Origin: Rhizomys pruinosus
Lineage: Eukaryota; Chordata; Mammalia; Rodentia; Spalacidae
DNA length: 64,000 nt
Assembly: GCA_009823505.1 (NCBI GenBank)
Contig: VZQC01013971.1
Coordinates: 42,767-106,766 of the forward strand
Direction: 5' to 3'
How positions within the stretch are numbered: position 1 is the first letter of the stretch; each line of letters starts with the position of its first letter. The notes beneath the pieces were generated by a model. It ran no database searches and had not been told where the DNA came from. It was given only the letters and a program-made list of their open reading frames with translations. Position numbers and translations under genes: made by a program. Shown here one piece after another: positions 50,001 to 53,690 of this stretch.

Positions 50001-50163
50001 TACAGCAGAGTTCTTAACAAATCGAGGTGTGATCCATGAGTTTATGGGTCAGCAGCAGAATGCAATCAAAGACTATCAAGCAGCGATTTCTCTGGACCCC
50101 AAGTACTCACTGGCTTACTTTAATGCCGGAAACATCTACTTTCACCACAGACAGTTTTCTCAG
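1541..50163 (+). CDS. Ttc6: Ttc6, partial: sixteen internal exons of a TPR-array protein
   Basis: Spliced gene. Exons: 1541-1677, 11451-11620, 15240-15360, 16416-16566, 19387-19469, 21157-21233, 21788-21948, 26740-26874, 27961-28110, 29256-29396, 30785-30898, 38120-38239, 41143-41216, 46348-46558, 49229-49381, 49993-50163. All have AG acceptors and GT donors, and the sum is 2169 nt = 723 codons with no stop. The product is repeated 34-residue TPR units with the family pattern (G/A at position 8, A at 20, F/Y at 24, A at 27, P at 32), for example AITLNP and AISLDP at unit ends. TPR arrays form a superhelix that binds partner peptides; the partners of TTC6 are not established to my knowledge. 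No signal peptide or membrane segment is visible in this part. Identity rests on recognising the C-terminal stretch around [15 protein letters not shown] as TTC6. The 5' exons and the final exon(s) are outside or not found. An alternative is another long TPR protein such as TTC16, which is less likely. Confidence 0.88.
2125..2262 (-). mobile_element. Old B1 SINE
   Basis: Degenerate antisense B1: tatatagcccaggttgtcc, gaaggttgggattatgaaa. Diverged, so an old insertion. Confidence 0.65.
2320..2840. other. Unassigned, possibly ancient mammalian repeat
   Basis: Phrases such as accatcaccaggcc and attttatataaatagactcatat resemble an ancient mammalian interspersed repeat, but I cannot name it with confidence. 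Confidence 0.25.
2840..3170 (-). mobile_element. Ancient L1 ORF2 fragment
   Basis: Antisense to ORF2, recognisable from gtgcttgagaagaatgtggg, gtctgttaagtctgat and gttcaagccctctat. Strongly diverged, no open frame. Confidence 0.55.
3270..3490 (-). mobile_element. B3-like (tRNA-derived) SINE
   Basis: Antisense body with accagaagagggtgttgga, caggtgctgggaaccaaact and gactgctgagccattggt. The 5' end is followed by a C8 run at about 3482. Confidence 0.7.
3497..4090 (-). mobile_element. L1 ORF2 fragment (reverse transcriptase region)
   Basis: Translates on the minus strand to reverse-transcriptase remnants such as [19 protein letters not shown], with stops and frameshifts. Dead fragment. Confidence 0.8.
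4417..4443. repeat. T27 homopolymer
   Basis: Twenty-seven T, within unassigned sequence 4091-4599. Confidence 0.9.
4600..4924 (-). mobile_element. Possible L1 3' UTR fragment
   Basis: Begins ttttaatgattttcatacaa, like older rodent L1 3' ends in antisense, and is followed by minus-strand ORF2. Assignment tentative. Confidence 0.4.
4925..8310 (-). mobile_element. L1 LINE, ORF2 and ORF1, inactive
   Basis: Antisense L1 of about 3.4 kb. From high to low coordinate: ORF1 coiled coil and C-terminal part (about 8310-7270); a short spacer; ORF2 endonuclease start at about 7195 with the typical [17 protein letters not shown]; then the reverse-transcriptase region to about 4930. Both frames are broken by stops and shifts, and the 5' UTR is absent. 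The 3' part of ORF2 is truncated or deleted. It ends about 280 bases before the olfactory receptor. Confidence 0.9.
8320..8593. other. Unique block between L1 and the receptor start
   Basis: About 270 bases with no recognised repeat. Probably the remaining 5' flank carried along with the receptor gene. No clear TATA element. Confidence 0.4.
8540..8593 (+). promoter_or_regulatory. Possible 3' splice site and short leader before the receptor start
   Basis: A pyrimidine-bearing stretch ends in gtatcacag at about 8567, leaving about 26 bases of leader before the ATG. Olfactory receptor genes usually have non-coding 5' exons spliced just upstream of the coding exon. If real, this argues the gene moved as DNA and not as a spliced retrocopy. 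The upstream exon and promoter are not identified. Confidence 0.4.
8594..9538 (+). CDS. Intact olfactory receptor, family 5 (OR5P-like), nested in a Ttc6 intron
   Basis: A single-exon, 314-codon G-protein-coupled odorant receptor, acting in the plasma membrane of sensory cilia through the olfactory G protein. Visible landmarks: N-glycosylation site NHT at residues 8-10; GN at 44-45 in helix 1; [10 protein letters not shown] at 61-70; Cys100 with Cys172, Cys182 and Cys192 in the second outer loop; [10 protein letters not shown] at 121-130; SY at 220-221; [10 protein letters not shown] at 239-248; [12 protein letters not shown] at 286-297. Length is normal for the family and there is no stop or frameshift. 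Phrases such as [13 protein letters not shown] and [16 protein letters not shown] recall OR5P members, which cluster elsewhere in mouse and human; exact subfamily needs a search. The start chosen is the first ATG, 33 bases after an acceptor-like cag. It lies in sense orientation inside Ttc6 and is flanked by L1. Confidence 0.93.
   Translation: MALLLDGNHTAVTEFILLGLTDDPVLRVILFIIILCIYLVTLSGNFSTILLIRVSPQLHQPMYFFLSHLASTDIGYSSSVTPNMLVNFLVERNTISYAGCAIQLHSVAFFGTLESYILAVMAYDRFVAICSPLLYSTKMSTQVCVQLIIGSYIGGFLNSFSYTLSFFYFLFCGPNTVNHFFCDFTPLEELSCSDVRVLTAVTSFSCGMAAAITLLAVAVSYTYILITILKMHSPEGSQKAFSTCTSHLTVVTLFYGTVTFIYLTPKSSFSTDQNKVVSLFYTVVIPMLNPLIYSLRNNEIKEALKRQLCKKIFS
9539..9635. other. Receptor 3' flank
   Basis: Short AT-rich stretch after the stop with aataataaag near 9590 as a possible polyadenylation signal. 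There is no A-tract here as a retrocopy would leave. Confidence 0.35.
9636..9703 (+). mobile_element. B1 SINE, left half
   Basis: Sense B1 head (gccaggcatggtggcacatg) that stops after ggatctctgtga and runs into a T-rich stretch with an N at 9720. Truncated, or the join is uncertain because of the N. Confidence 0.8.
9721..10504 (-). mobile_element. L1 ORF2 fragment split by a B1
   Basis: Antisense ORF2 sequence, e.g. agtcatttatttgtgctctt and gagctataaacattcctctt, matching the minus-strand L1s at 6200 and 62100. A B1 at about 9755-9915 interrupts it. Confidence 0.85.
9755..9915 (-). mobile_element. B1 SINE inside L1
   Basis: Antisense B1 (ctctgtagaccaggctggcc, ggattaaaggtgtgt) inserted into L1 ORF2 sequence that resumes on the far side. 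Confidence 0.85.
10505..10765 (+). mobile_element. hAT-Charlie-like (URR1-type) remnant
   Basis: Same body as the better copy at 55000-55404: ggtccagtc, gggcagtgccatccct, ctatataaaaag, gcaaatcagtaagcagtgtt. 5' truncated. Family name from memory. Confidence 0.6.
10770..11440. other. AT-rich intron sequence
   Basis: No exon or recognisable repeat; ends at the exon 2 acceptor. Confidence 0.5.
11451..11620 (+). CDS. Ttc6: Ttc6 exon (window exon 2)
   Basis: Acceptor ctttttctag, donor TCAG|gtactt. Completes the split Arg codon and ends one base into an Ala codon. Encodes about residues 46-103, with a TPR ending [10 protein letters not shown] and the start of the next unit (ALYYRGCLF). A B1 SINE lies only about 30 bases after the donor. 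Confidence 0.9.
11649..11790 (+). mobile_element. B1 SINE, 5'-truncated
   Basis: Sense B1 from tcctagcacttgggaggca to a caaaaacaaaaac tail, 30 bases downstream of the Ttc6 exon 2 donor. Confidence 0.88.
11867..11953. repeat. Compound microsatellite (TATC)n-(AC)n-(GT)n
   Basis: About eleven TATC units, then AC repeats, then GT repeats joined through acatatgt. The AC/GT pair is self-complementary. Confidence 0.9.
12040..12342 (-). mobile_element. B4-type composite SINE, old
   Basis: Antisense: a diverged B1-like part (gagaaagggttccttg ... agcactggattgacagca) followed by a tRNA-like part (cttgatcccaggtact, attgactgagccattctccc). Confidence 0.6.
12490..13850 (-). mobile_element. Old L1 3' UTR (Lx-like)
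   Basis: Antisense 3' UTR: cccaacaataatcagttgcc, cccatttccccagttgta and gggtcttgtacat recur at 32400-32560 in the same orientation. Beyond about 13240 the assignment is weaker. No open frame. Confidence 0.55.
14034..14083. repeat. (TG)n microsatellite
   Basis: About 24 TG units with one TA interruption. Confidence 0.92.
14227..14269. repeat. Perfect 20-bp inverted repeat with 3-nt loop
   Basis: Left arm 14227-14246 (aagactaagactatggattt) is exactly complementary to 14250-14269; spacer aga. Confidence 0.95.
14280..15239. other. Ttc6 intron sequence, unassigned
   Basis: No SINE or L1 recognised. Short open frames here have no family features. Confidence 0.45.
15240..15360 (+). CDS. Ttc6: Ttc6 exon (window exon 3)
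   Basis: Acceptor tatactttcag, donor GAAAG|gtatgc. Phase 1 in, phase 2 out. Encodes about residues 103-143 with the TPR core [21 protein letters not shown]. The two Trp/Met substitutions make this a divergent repeat, but the hydrophobic spacing is kept. Confidence 0.87.
15361..16104. other. Ttc6 intron sequence, unassigned
   Basis: AT-rich, no recognisable repeat before the B1 at 16105. Confidence 0.45.
16105..16262 (+). mobile_element. B1 SINE with target-site duplication
   Basis: Full-length sense B1 with a perfect 14-bp duplication aagaaagtatagta at 16091-16104 and 16263-16276. Relatively young. Confidence 0.95.
16416..16566 (+). CDS. Ttc6: Ttc6 exon (window exon 4)
   Basis: Acceptor ctctttcatttag, donor TATAAG|gtactt. 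Completes Arg, leaves in phase 0. Encodes about residues 143-193 with a clear [23 protein letters not shown] followed by [10 protein letters not shown]. Confidence 0.9.
16778..16842 (+). mobile_element. B2 SINE head fragment
   Basis: tggctggagggatagctcag then a short diverged stretch and an A-run. Only the tRNA-like head remains. Confidence 0.6.
16995..17325 (+). mobile_element. hAT-Charlie-like DNA transposon remnant
   Basis: Non-coding remnant ending aataaatacttcctctttt ... ggtcacagcaacaataaaag, as in rodent non-autonomous hAT elements. Family name tentative. Confidence 0.5.
17326..17869. other. Ttc6 intron sequence, unassigned
   Basis: No recognised repeat or exon. Confidence 0.4.
17870..18017 (+). 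mobile_element. B1 SINE
   Basis: Sense B1 (ggctgggcatggtagtgcac ... gatcctgtctcaaaaagag). Confidence 0.9.
18018..18959. other. Ttc6 intron sequence, unassigned
   Basis: No recognised repeat or exon. Confidence 0.4.
18960..19240 (+). mobile_element. hAT-Charlie-like DNA transposon remnant
   Basis: Similar 3' organisation to 16995-17325 (cttccacaatgatgaact, cctaaataaattcttcttct, gatcacaggaatgagaac). Lies 150 bases before Ttc6 exon 5. Confidence 0.5.
19387..19469 (+). CDS. Ttc6: Ttc6 exon (window exon 5), 83 nt
   Basis: Acceptor atcattcaacag, donor ATAAG|gtatgt. Phase 0 in, phase 2 out. Encodes about residues 194-221: the second helix of a TPR ([16 protein letters not shown]) whose first helix is at the end of the previous exon, so an intron splits the repeat. 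Short, but joins in frame on both sides. Confidence 0.85.
20155..20510 (-). mobile_element. Old L1 3' end (Lx-like)
   Basis: Begins tttttattgattctttgaga and gtgctttgatcataccca, the classic rodent L1 3' terminus in antisense, and continues into the 3' UTR (ttgactctccatttgttact). Confidence 0.75.
20524..20640 (-). mobile_element. B1 SINE, partial
   Basis: Antisense B1 (gagacaaggtctccttgtag ... gtggagattaaaggcag), internally shortened. Confidence 0.75.
20940..20974. repeat. (AAAAC)n microsatellite
   Basis: Six to seven AAAAC-type units. Confidence 0.85.
21157..21233 (+). CDS. Ttc6: Ttc6 exon (window exon 6), 77 nt
   Basis: Acceptor atttcttccag, donor AAAG|gtaaca. Encodes about residues 221-247 ([20 protein letters not shown]...). 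The shortest exon but one in the set. TPR signature is weak but the phase fits its neighbours. Confidence 0.83.
21334..21485 (-). mobile_element. B1 SINE, diverged
   Basis: Antisense B1 (gtgtagaccaggctggcctg, tgtgccaccatgcctt). Confidence 0.82.
21788..21948 (+). CDS. Ttc6: Ttc6 exon (window exon 7)
   Basis: Acceptor ttcctttcag, donor ACCAAG|gtgaaa. Phase 1 in, phase 0 out. Encodes about residues 247-300 ([20 protein letters not shown], then [18 protein letters not shown]). The donor gtgaaa is weaker than the others in this gene. Confidence 0.87.
22538..22844 (+). mobile_element. Two-headed B2 SINE with flanking duplication
   Basis: A 45-bp B2 head (22551-22595) is followed directly by a complete B2 (22596-22831). 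One 13-bp duplication, agaaaatacaacc, flanks the whole (22538-22550 and 22832-22844). The second unit has clear RNA polymerase III A box (tggcctagcgg) and B box (ggttcgatcccc). Short subfamily form, lacking the 17-bp duplication. Confidence 0.93.
23018..23085. repeat. Purine-rich GGGA/AGAG tract
   Basis: Nearly pure A/G on the + strand. Confidence 0.8.
23694..23897 (+). mobile_element. B2 SINE, old
   Basis: Sense B2 with diverged boxes (ggctggagagatggcccagc, gattttgattcccagc, ccaacaccctctttgac) and a degraded tail. Confidence 0.85.
23920..24340 (+). mobile_element. Possible LTR of MaLR/MLT type
   Basis: The 3' half (ttctgatctgtgaaatattt, acataataaatgttttctt) resembles the polyadenylation end of old MaLR LTRs. 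Non-coding; assignment by resemblance only. Confidence 0.35.
24341..25699. other. Ttc6 intron sequence, mostly unassigned
   Basis: Contains an AC/AT microsatellite at 24622-24674. No exon recognised: flanking exons 7 and 8 join in phase 0. Confidence 0.45.
24622..24674. repeat. (AC)n(AT)n microsatellite
   Basis: About 21 AC units then a short AT run. Confidence 0.92.
25700..26092 (+). mobile_element. L1 3' UTR and tail (Lx-like)
   Basis: Sense 3' UTR: catggggtcccatctctgga, cccaagtgatcagtccta, acatacaagcagcacta, then TA/TG repeats with an N at 25906 and a G-rich terminal segment ending aaaaaaacatattaaaaa. Confidence 0.7.
25881..25936. repeat. (TA)n(TG)n microsatellite with an N
   Basis: Dinucleotide array with an undetermined base at 25906, probably a length ambiguity in the assembly. 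Confidence 0.9.
26288..26315. repeat. (TTTTG)n microsatellite
   Basis: Five to six units. Confidence 0.88.
26740..26874 (+). CDS. Ttc6: Ttc6 exon (window exon 8)
   Basis: Acceptor aaattgttatag, donor CAAATG|gtacct. Phase 0 at both ends, 45 codons. Encodes residues 301-345 with [10 protein letters not shown] and the next helix [17 protein letters not shown]. The donor gtacct is non-optimal, so this exon may be a candidate for variable splicing. Confidence 0.86.
27618..27860 (-). mobile_element. B2 SINE, long form
   Basis: Antisense full-length B2 ending ctatctctccagcccca. Carries the 17-bp internal duplication (ggaactggagttctcctg). It lies 100 bases upstream of the Ttc6 exon 9 acceptor. Confidence 0.93.
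27961..28110 (+). CDS. Ttc6: Ttc6 exon (window exon 9)
   Basis: Acceptor tatacttttccag, donor TACCAG|gtattt. Phase 0 at both ends, 50 codons. Encodes residues 346-395: end of one TPR ([15 protein letters not shown]) and most of the next ([26 protein letters not shown]). One of the clearest TPR exons here. Confidence 0.92.
28226..28272. repeat. (AC)n microsatellite
   Basis: AC repeats with one AA interruption. Confidence 0.92.
28338..28478 (-). mobile_element. Old B1 SINE
   Basis: Antisense diverged B1 (catgtagaccagaatgcccc, cacctcccaagtgctgggt). Confidence 0.75.
28499..28750. mobile_element. B2 SINE in two opposed halves
   Basis: 28499-28620 is the 5' half of a B2 in antisense (gagccatctttctccagcc at its end). 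28621-28750 is the 3' half of a B2 in sense (cttcagttccaggatatcc ... aataaaaataaatc). Together they cover one B2 with its 5' part inverted. Confidence 0.75.
29256..29396 (+). CDS. Ttc6: Ttc6 exon (window exon 10)
   Basis: Acceptor tttctcttaaaag, donor AATGGG|gtaggc. Phase 0 at both ends, 47 codons. Encodes residues 396-442: [29 protein letters not shown], then [14 protein letters not shown]. Confidence 0.88.
29609..29764 (-). mobile_element. B1 SINE
   Basis: Antisense full-length B1 (gagacaaggtctccctgtag ... accaccacacccagcc). Confidence 0.92.
29765..30784. other. Ttc6 intron sequence, unassigned
   Basis: AT-rich; no exon or clear repeat recognised. Confidence 0.45.
30785..30898 (+). CDS. 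Ttc6: Ttc6 exon (window exon 11)
   Basis: Acceptor tttttccttatag, donor AACAAG|gtaact. Phase 0 at both ends, 38 codons, close to one TPR length. Encodes residues 443-480: [20 protein letters not shown] then [17 protein letters not shown]. Confidence 0.9.
31055..32027 (-). mobile_element. L1 3' end and long 3' UTR
   Basis: Begins with the L1 terminus in antisense (attgatgttttgtgtatttc, ccaattcagttcaggcat), then 3' UTR (tgagtacaagcatccttcat, cacacagctcatgggtccca). An A22 run at 32006-32027 closes it. The same 3' UTR appears in sense at 41583-41848. Confidence 0.8.
32400..32900 (-). mobile_element. Old L1 3' UTR / ORF2 end
   Basis: Antisense; shares cccatttccccagttcc and gggtcttgtgcatgc with 12700-12840 and continues into diverged ORF2 C-terminal sequence. 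Assignment of the last 250 bases is tentative. Confidence 0.6.
33091..33450 (-). mobile_element. L1 3' end fragment
   Basis: Antisense L1 terminus (attgatattttgtgcatttc, ggtcatgcattctgccatac) and 3' UTR (gtccccatgttgttgtt). Same subtype as 58420-58725. Confidence 0.78.
33600..34060 (+). mobile_element. Possible retroviral-type LTR fragment
   Basis: Has an LTR-like layout: an upstream region, a polyadenylation signal aaataaag at 33958-33965, then gattggtctgatcagcccga and a pyrimidine-rich end. No coding frame or primer-binding site was recognised. Could be unrelated unique sequence. Confidence 0.3.
34061..34934. other. Ttc6 intron sequence, unassigned
   Basis: Includes a TTTA run at about 34284-34304. 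No exon recognised; may include further old LTR sequence. Confidence 0.35.
34935..35445 (-). mobile_element. L1 3' end to ORF2 C-terminus
   Basis: Antisense: terminus, 3' UTR (gtctgaaagtaagtggtg, gccattaagagatttacatt-like) and ORF2 end (tttcatgatgtcatctttcc). 5'-truncated at about 35445. Confidence 0.82.
35598..35867 (-). mobile_element. B2 SINE, long form, young
   Basis: Antisense B2 with intact B box (gggatcgaacccgggtcctc) and the 17-bp internal duplication. Duplication of target agcttatt at 35590-35597 and 35868-35875. Confidence 0.95.
36204..36352 (+). mobile_element. Old B1 SINE
   Basis: Sense diverged B1 (taggtgtcatggttcatggc, cagcctgggctacaaagc, tggcactgtctcaagaaac). Confidence 0.65.
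36951..37110 (+). mobile_element. B1 SINE
   Basis: Sense B1 (tgctgggtgtggtggcccat, ggagaccctgtctcaac) with a CAAA-rich tail. Confidence 0.88.
37141..37182. repeat. (TA)n microsatellite
   Basis: TA repeats with two TT junctions. Confidence 0.9.
37450..37594 (+). mobile_element. L1 3' terminus with (AAAT)n tail
   Basis: Sense, diverged L1 3' end (gcagaatacatgaactctgg, agggatatagggaggggg) ending in AAAT repeats at 37567-37594. Confidence 0.6.
38120..38239 (+). CDS. Ttc6: Ttc6 exon (window exon 12)
   Basis: Acceptor ttttatttttag, donor GTAGAG|gtgagc. Phase 0 at both ends, 40 codons. Encodes residues 481-520: [14 protein letters not shown] followed by [21 protein letters not shown] 5'-truncated B2 lies about 50 bases downstream of the donor. 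Confidence 0.9.
38290..38407 (+). mobile_element. B2 SINE, 5'-truncated
   Basis: Sense 3' half only (gacaccctcttctgacctcc ... ataaataaaattaaaaaaag), starting 50 bases after the Ttc6 exon 12 donor. Confidence 0.9.
39862..39884. repeat. (AGGC)n microsatellite
   Basis: Five units of CAGG/AGGC. Confidence 0.85.
40201..40268. repeat. 34-bp tandem duplication
   Basis: Units 40201-40234 and 40235-40268 differ at one base (catcAtag / catcGtag). Confidence 0.95.
40397..40500. repeat. 52-bp tandem duplication
   Basis: Units 40397-40448 and 40449-40500, both starting ataagcttcag and ending ctgggcc, differ at two bases. Confidence 0.95.
41034..41062. repeat. (AC)n microsatellite
   Basis: About 14 AC units, 80 bases before the exon 13 acceptor. 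Confidence 0.9.
41143..41216 (+). CDS. Ttc6: Ttc6 exon (window exon 13), 74 nt
   Basis: Acceptor aaatcatttcag, donor CACAG|gtaggg. Phase 0 in, phase 2 out. Encodes residues 521-545 ([24 protein letters not shown]). It completes the repeat begun in the previous exon and is the shortest exon in the set. Confidence 0.85.
41583..41848 (+). mobile_element. L1 3' end, 5'-truncated
   Basis: Sense 3' UTR and terminus (tgcatgaaggatgcttgtac, agcctgaactgaattgg, aaagcatcaataaaaac) with a G17 run at 41755-41771 and an A-tail. Confidence 0.88.
41849..44118. other. Long repeat-poor stretch of Ttc6 intron 13
   Basis: About 2.3 kb, AT-rich, with no recognised SINE, L1, microsatellite or exon. The gene's flanking exons (13 and 14) join in phase across this intron. 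Confidence 0.5.
44132..44270 (+). mobile_element. B2 SINE, internally shortened
   Basis: Sense B2 head and middle (gagctggagagatggctcgg, gattcaattctcagcac) joined directly to an A-rich tail. Perfect 13-bp duplication gaaaaagacttca at 44119-44131 and 44271-44283. Confidence 0.93.
45253..45527 (-). mobile_element. B2 SINE, long form, young
   Basis: Antisense full-length B2 with 17-bp internal duplication. Perfect 13-bp target duplication gggaagggtcttt at 45240-45252 and 45528-45540. Confidence 0.96.
45668..45808 (-). mobile_element. B3/B2-like SINE fragment, old
   Basis: Antisense 3' part (tttattttatgtgtatgagt, cagtcagaagagggcgttgg). Confidence 0.6.
45940..46128 (-). mobile_element. B4-like SINE, old
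   Basis: Antisense (gtgggtgccagggattaaac, gcctgcagagccatcttgct) with a G-run at about 45966. It lies 220 bases upstream of the exon 14 acceptor. Confidence 0.6.
46348..46558 (+). CDS. Ttc6: Ttc6 exon (window exon 14), 211 nt
   Basis: Acceptor ctctttttttccag, donor TTGCAG|gtaata. Completes Arg, leaves in phase 0. Encodes about residues 545-615, two TPR halves: [37 protein letters not shown] and [18 protein letters not shown]. The longest exon in the set. Confidence 0.92.
46559..48876. other. Repeat-poor part of Ttc6 intron 14
   Basis: About 2.3 kb without a recognised repeat or exon. Confidence 0.45.
48877..49022 (+). mobile_element. B1 SINE
   Basis: Sense B1 (ggccagatgtggggttgcac, gagaccttgtctc then A-run). 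Confidence 0.9.
49229..49381 (+). CDS. Ttc6: Ttc6 exon (window exon 15)
   Basis: Acceptor taactattttag, donor TTAAAG|gtaaaa. Phase 0 at both ends, 51 codons. Encodes residues 616-666: [20 protein letters not shown] and [20 protein letters not shown]. Confidence 0.92.
49993..50163 (+). CDS. Ttc6: Ttc6 exon (window exon 16, last one visible)
   Basis: Acceptor aattatattgcag, donor TCTCAG|gtaatg. Phase 0 at both ends, 57 codons. Encodes residues 667-723: [48 protein letters not shown]. The good donor shows the protein continues, but no following exon was recognised before base 64000. Confidence 0.92.
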
Positions 50164-51340
50164 GTAATGTGTGTTTTTCCTTAACATTTTCTTTTTGGCA
50201 TTAAATGCTTTATATATATATTAAATAGATATATATATATATATAGTTTTGAAGTGCAGCCTTGACATCTCAGGCTAATAAGTCAGTAGCTCCTCTTTAA
50301 AAACTAATGTTTTCTTCCATAAGAAAGTTTTAATTATCCATTAAATGTTTATACTTGTATGGGTTTATTCTCCTCAGATTTACTCACCATTCAATACTGG
50401 CCCAGTAAATGTTGTTCTGAATTTCCCAGGGTCTGGCCTTTTTCTTGAGCTTCCAGGCTCAAGTATTCTGTTCTTTTCTCCACCTAGACTTCCCTCAATA
50501 CCCTCTCTATGGTAGAAGCATCTAGATCTCTTAATTTATACCTTTTCTAAATGCCAGTCACATAAGCTCTGGGAATAAGGAGACTTGGATTTCAGTTCTG
50601 ATTTTGTGTGGTTCCTTAATGTGTTCCATTTCAATTTATAATATCTGAAATAGATGGCATATGATTTAAATGTACTGCATTTACACTGTAATGCACCTAC
50701 AGGATTTAATCTCTCATAATAATCTTTTCATTCTTGTCTTTCTCTTGTAATCACATTTACTCTTCTTCCCTCCACTTCACTTTATTGTTCTTTACTTTTT
50801 CGAGTTAACTGAATTAATTTGTCACCACTCTTTAGTTTATAAGTTACAAATGTTATGTCTATTTTCCGAGTACTGTTTTGATAGTATCCCATATATTTTT
50901 GATCTGTAATTTGAAAAAAATGAGTAAAATACATATAAAATAAAATGTATAATCATAACAATTTTTAAATTATAGTTCGGTCCTGATAAATATATGCTGT
51001 AATGTTTCCCCAGAATTTTATACTTGTTTTGAATTTGAATTTCCCCTTTGACTTGAGAATAAATCAATTGAGAATTTAATGAGGTCGAAGGATTTTTATA
51101 TTTTTCATGTACATTAAACATATTTTACTGTGTATTGTGCTTTCTATGAGTTTTTAAGAGTTTTTTGATACTTTGGAAGGTTTATAGCTTTGCTCTAGTG
51201 AATATAAAAATACGTTTAAGACCCTTCTTTCATTATTTCTTTACATTCTCTACCATGAACAAAAATTAGCCTTTAACTCACTCCTCATTAACATAGAAAC
51301 ATAAGTATCTAACCCCATAACATTCATCATTTTTTGTTTG
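50164..51340. other. Sequence after the last visible Ttc6 exon
   Basis: AT-rich, with a short TA run at about 50212-50246. No exon or clear repeat. Confidence 0.45.
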
Positions 51341-51465
51341 TTTGTTTTATGAGATAGTCTACGTAGCCCAGACTAGTTTCTAATCTATGATCCTCTTGCT
51401 TTTCTCTCCACATTGCTCACTGCTGGGATTACAGGTTCATGTGTGTGACCATGCTGACTATAACC
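51341..51465 (-). mobile_element. Old B1 SINE
   Basis: Antisense diverged B1 (tgagatagtctacgtagccc, ctgctgggattacaggt). Confidence 0.65.
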
Positions 51466-52075
51466 TTAAAGACAGGGGAAGAGACCCCTTACCCTCATAT
51501 CCACTCCAGCTACCTCCTTCACGTCCCTCCCAATCTTCACAGAAGGCTCTCTTGATCCAGAGTCTCCAGTAGCTGTCTCTCAGTTTCTGTTTCACTGCAG
51601 TGTCTCCACAACTCTTTTATTTTTGTAGCCTCTGCCCCCACTACTTCTCCAACTTGTTCTTGCCAATGTTCTCAGGGACCCCTCCAACCTCCCATTACTG
51701 GACCCCTGTCAGCCACATTTGATATGGGGCACTTATCACTGTATATAGCACTGTATTCTCTAGGTGATCAGATTCTGTCCTTTCTTCCCATCTTCCTGGC
51801 TGTGTATTCCATTCTCACCCACACCCCTTAACAACTTGCTGACTTCTGTGACAAGTCTGGTTGATCTCAGTAAGGAAGCTGGATGCAACTGGATGCAAGG
51901 ACAGTCATCTCAGGCATAATTGTTGTAGGACCTGGATGAGGTTTTCGTTGCTCAGATACCACTGGGCAGCTAGTTTTCCAGGATGAAAAGCCAAATCAGT
52001 TATCTTACACGTCATTAAGCTTAGATCATTCTCTAGCTGGGTCCCTAAAATATTTATTTGCCTTTAGAGTTAGTT
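51466..52075. other. Unassigned, C+T-rich
   Basis: Pyrimidine-rich non-coding sequence; no family recognised. Confidence 0.4.
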
Positions 52076-52212
52076 AAAAAGGCTGGGCCTGGTGCTATTA
52101 GCCTGCAATCTCAGTTATGTGGAAGACTGAAGCAGGAGGATTGGAATTTCAAGGCCAGCCTGAGCCATTTAGTGAGTCCCTACCTGGAAAAAAAAAAAAA
52201 AAAAAAAAAAAA
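52076..52212 (+). mobile_element. Old B1-like SINE with A25 tail
   Basis: Sense, diverged (ggctgggcctggtgctatta, caaggccagcctgagccatt), with a pure A25 run at 52188-52212. Confidence 0.7.
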
Positions 52213-52482
52213 GCCAATAGCTCCCTGTGTGTGGAGAGCTAGAGTGCTTGTTTATCAGGTGTGGGGTCCTGTATTTAATCCCCCATTACCACACAAGAAA
52301 TGCTCATGAGATTAAGAAAAAGGAAACATGCAGGGTGATGTTCTGTTTCTATAGAAAATTTAGTTCTTCAGGAAGGACACCTTAACCTTTTAAACTTATC
52401 TGTAGTAACTCAATGGTCGTTGTGTATGAAATTATTGATTTAGCACTAACACACAGCTTGAATTAAAAAATTAAAGCTCTTA

Positions 52483-52643
52483 GCTGGGCGTGGTGGTGCA
52501 CACCTTTAATCCTAGCACTCAGGAGGCAGAGGCAGGCAGATCTTTGTGAGTTCAAGGCCAGCCTGGCCTACAGAGTGAGTTCTAGGACAGCTGGGGCTAC
52601 AGAGAGACCCTGTCTCAAAAAGACCAAAAAACTAAATAAATAA
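52483..52643 (+). mobile_element. B1 SINE, young
   Basis: Full-length sense B1 with perfect 14-bp duplication aattaaagctctta at 52469-52482 and 52644-52657. Confidence 0.96.
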
Positions 52644-52938
52644 AATTAAAGCTCTTAATTCCCTTCATGCTACATTAGTTGGACGGACAGATATTTGACC
52701 TGAAATGTGTTCCACCCTGTCTCGCTGCTTTGGGTGCGTGGGCTTTCTTTGCACACTCTCCTTCCAGAAACAAGCATGTGTTGACTGGAACTCTTCTGCT
52801 ATGCTGCCGTGTCTGGGCTTCTCTCCTGGCTCCTTGCAGTTGTATCTGAAGGAAGATCTAGGCTCAGGAGGAAGGGTCCCTTGTCAGAACAAATAATTTC
52901 TAGAGAGTTAAAACACATATATGATCTGACTTATTTTT

Positions 52939-53180
52939 TTTTTAATTTTATTTAGTTTTTGTACGTGTATGAATGTACTGTCTGCATGTAGGTTTGTGCA
53001 CCCATGTCATGCAAAGCCGCAGAGGTTGGAAGAGGGTCTCAGATTCCCCTGGAACTGGAGTTCTCCTGGAATTGGAGTTACAGATGGTTCTTAGCCGCCA
53101 TGTGGGTGCTGGGGATGGAACCCGGGTCCTCTGCAAGAGCAGTCGGTGCTCTTAACCGCCAGGCTATCTCTCCAGCCCCA
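52939..53180 (-). mobile_element. B2 SINE, long form, young
   Basis: Antisense full-length B2; perfect 16-bp duplication atctgacttatttttt at 52923-52938 and 53181-53196. Carries the 17-bp internal duplication. Confidence 0.96.
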
Positions 53181-53437
53181 ATCTGACTTATTTTTTATTT
53201 GGTTAGTAACAGTGAACTAAAATCACGTTTGGATGGGATACTTGGAATAGATAATTACCTATGGATGAATTTAAAAAGTAATAGGACCCATTTTATAGTA
53301 AATAATTTACTATAGATATGAGGACATTGTTTCAAATACAAGGTTTTAATTTGTTTAGCTTCTAATTATTTCATACACCTCTGCTTCATGTAATCTCAAT
53401 AACAGGTTTTCTATTTTCAAAGTGCTATTTTAGGGGG

Positions 53438-53690
53438 GGTGCTGGAGAGATGGCTCAGCGGTTAAGAGCACTGACCACTCTCGCAGAGGACCCAGGTTCG
53501 ATTCCCAGCACCCACATGACGGCTAAGAACCATCTTTAACTCCAGTTCCAGGGGAATCCGATGCCCTCTTCTGACCTCCGTGGCATTGCACAGCACAGGT
53601 GCACCAACCTACATGCAGACAGTACACTCATACACATAAAAAACAATTAATTAATTAATTAATTAATTAATTAAAATTAAATTTAAAAAA
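53438..53690 (+). mobile_element. B2 SINE, short form
   Basis: Sense full-length B2 with good A and B boxes (ggctcagcggttaagag, ggttcgattcccagc), no 17-bp duplication, and an AATT-repeat tail at 53645-53674. Confidence 0.94.
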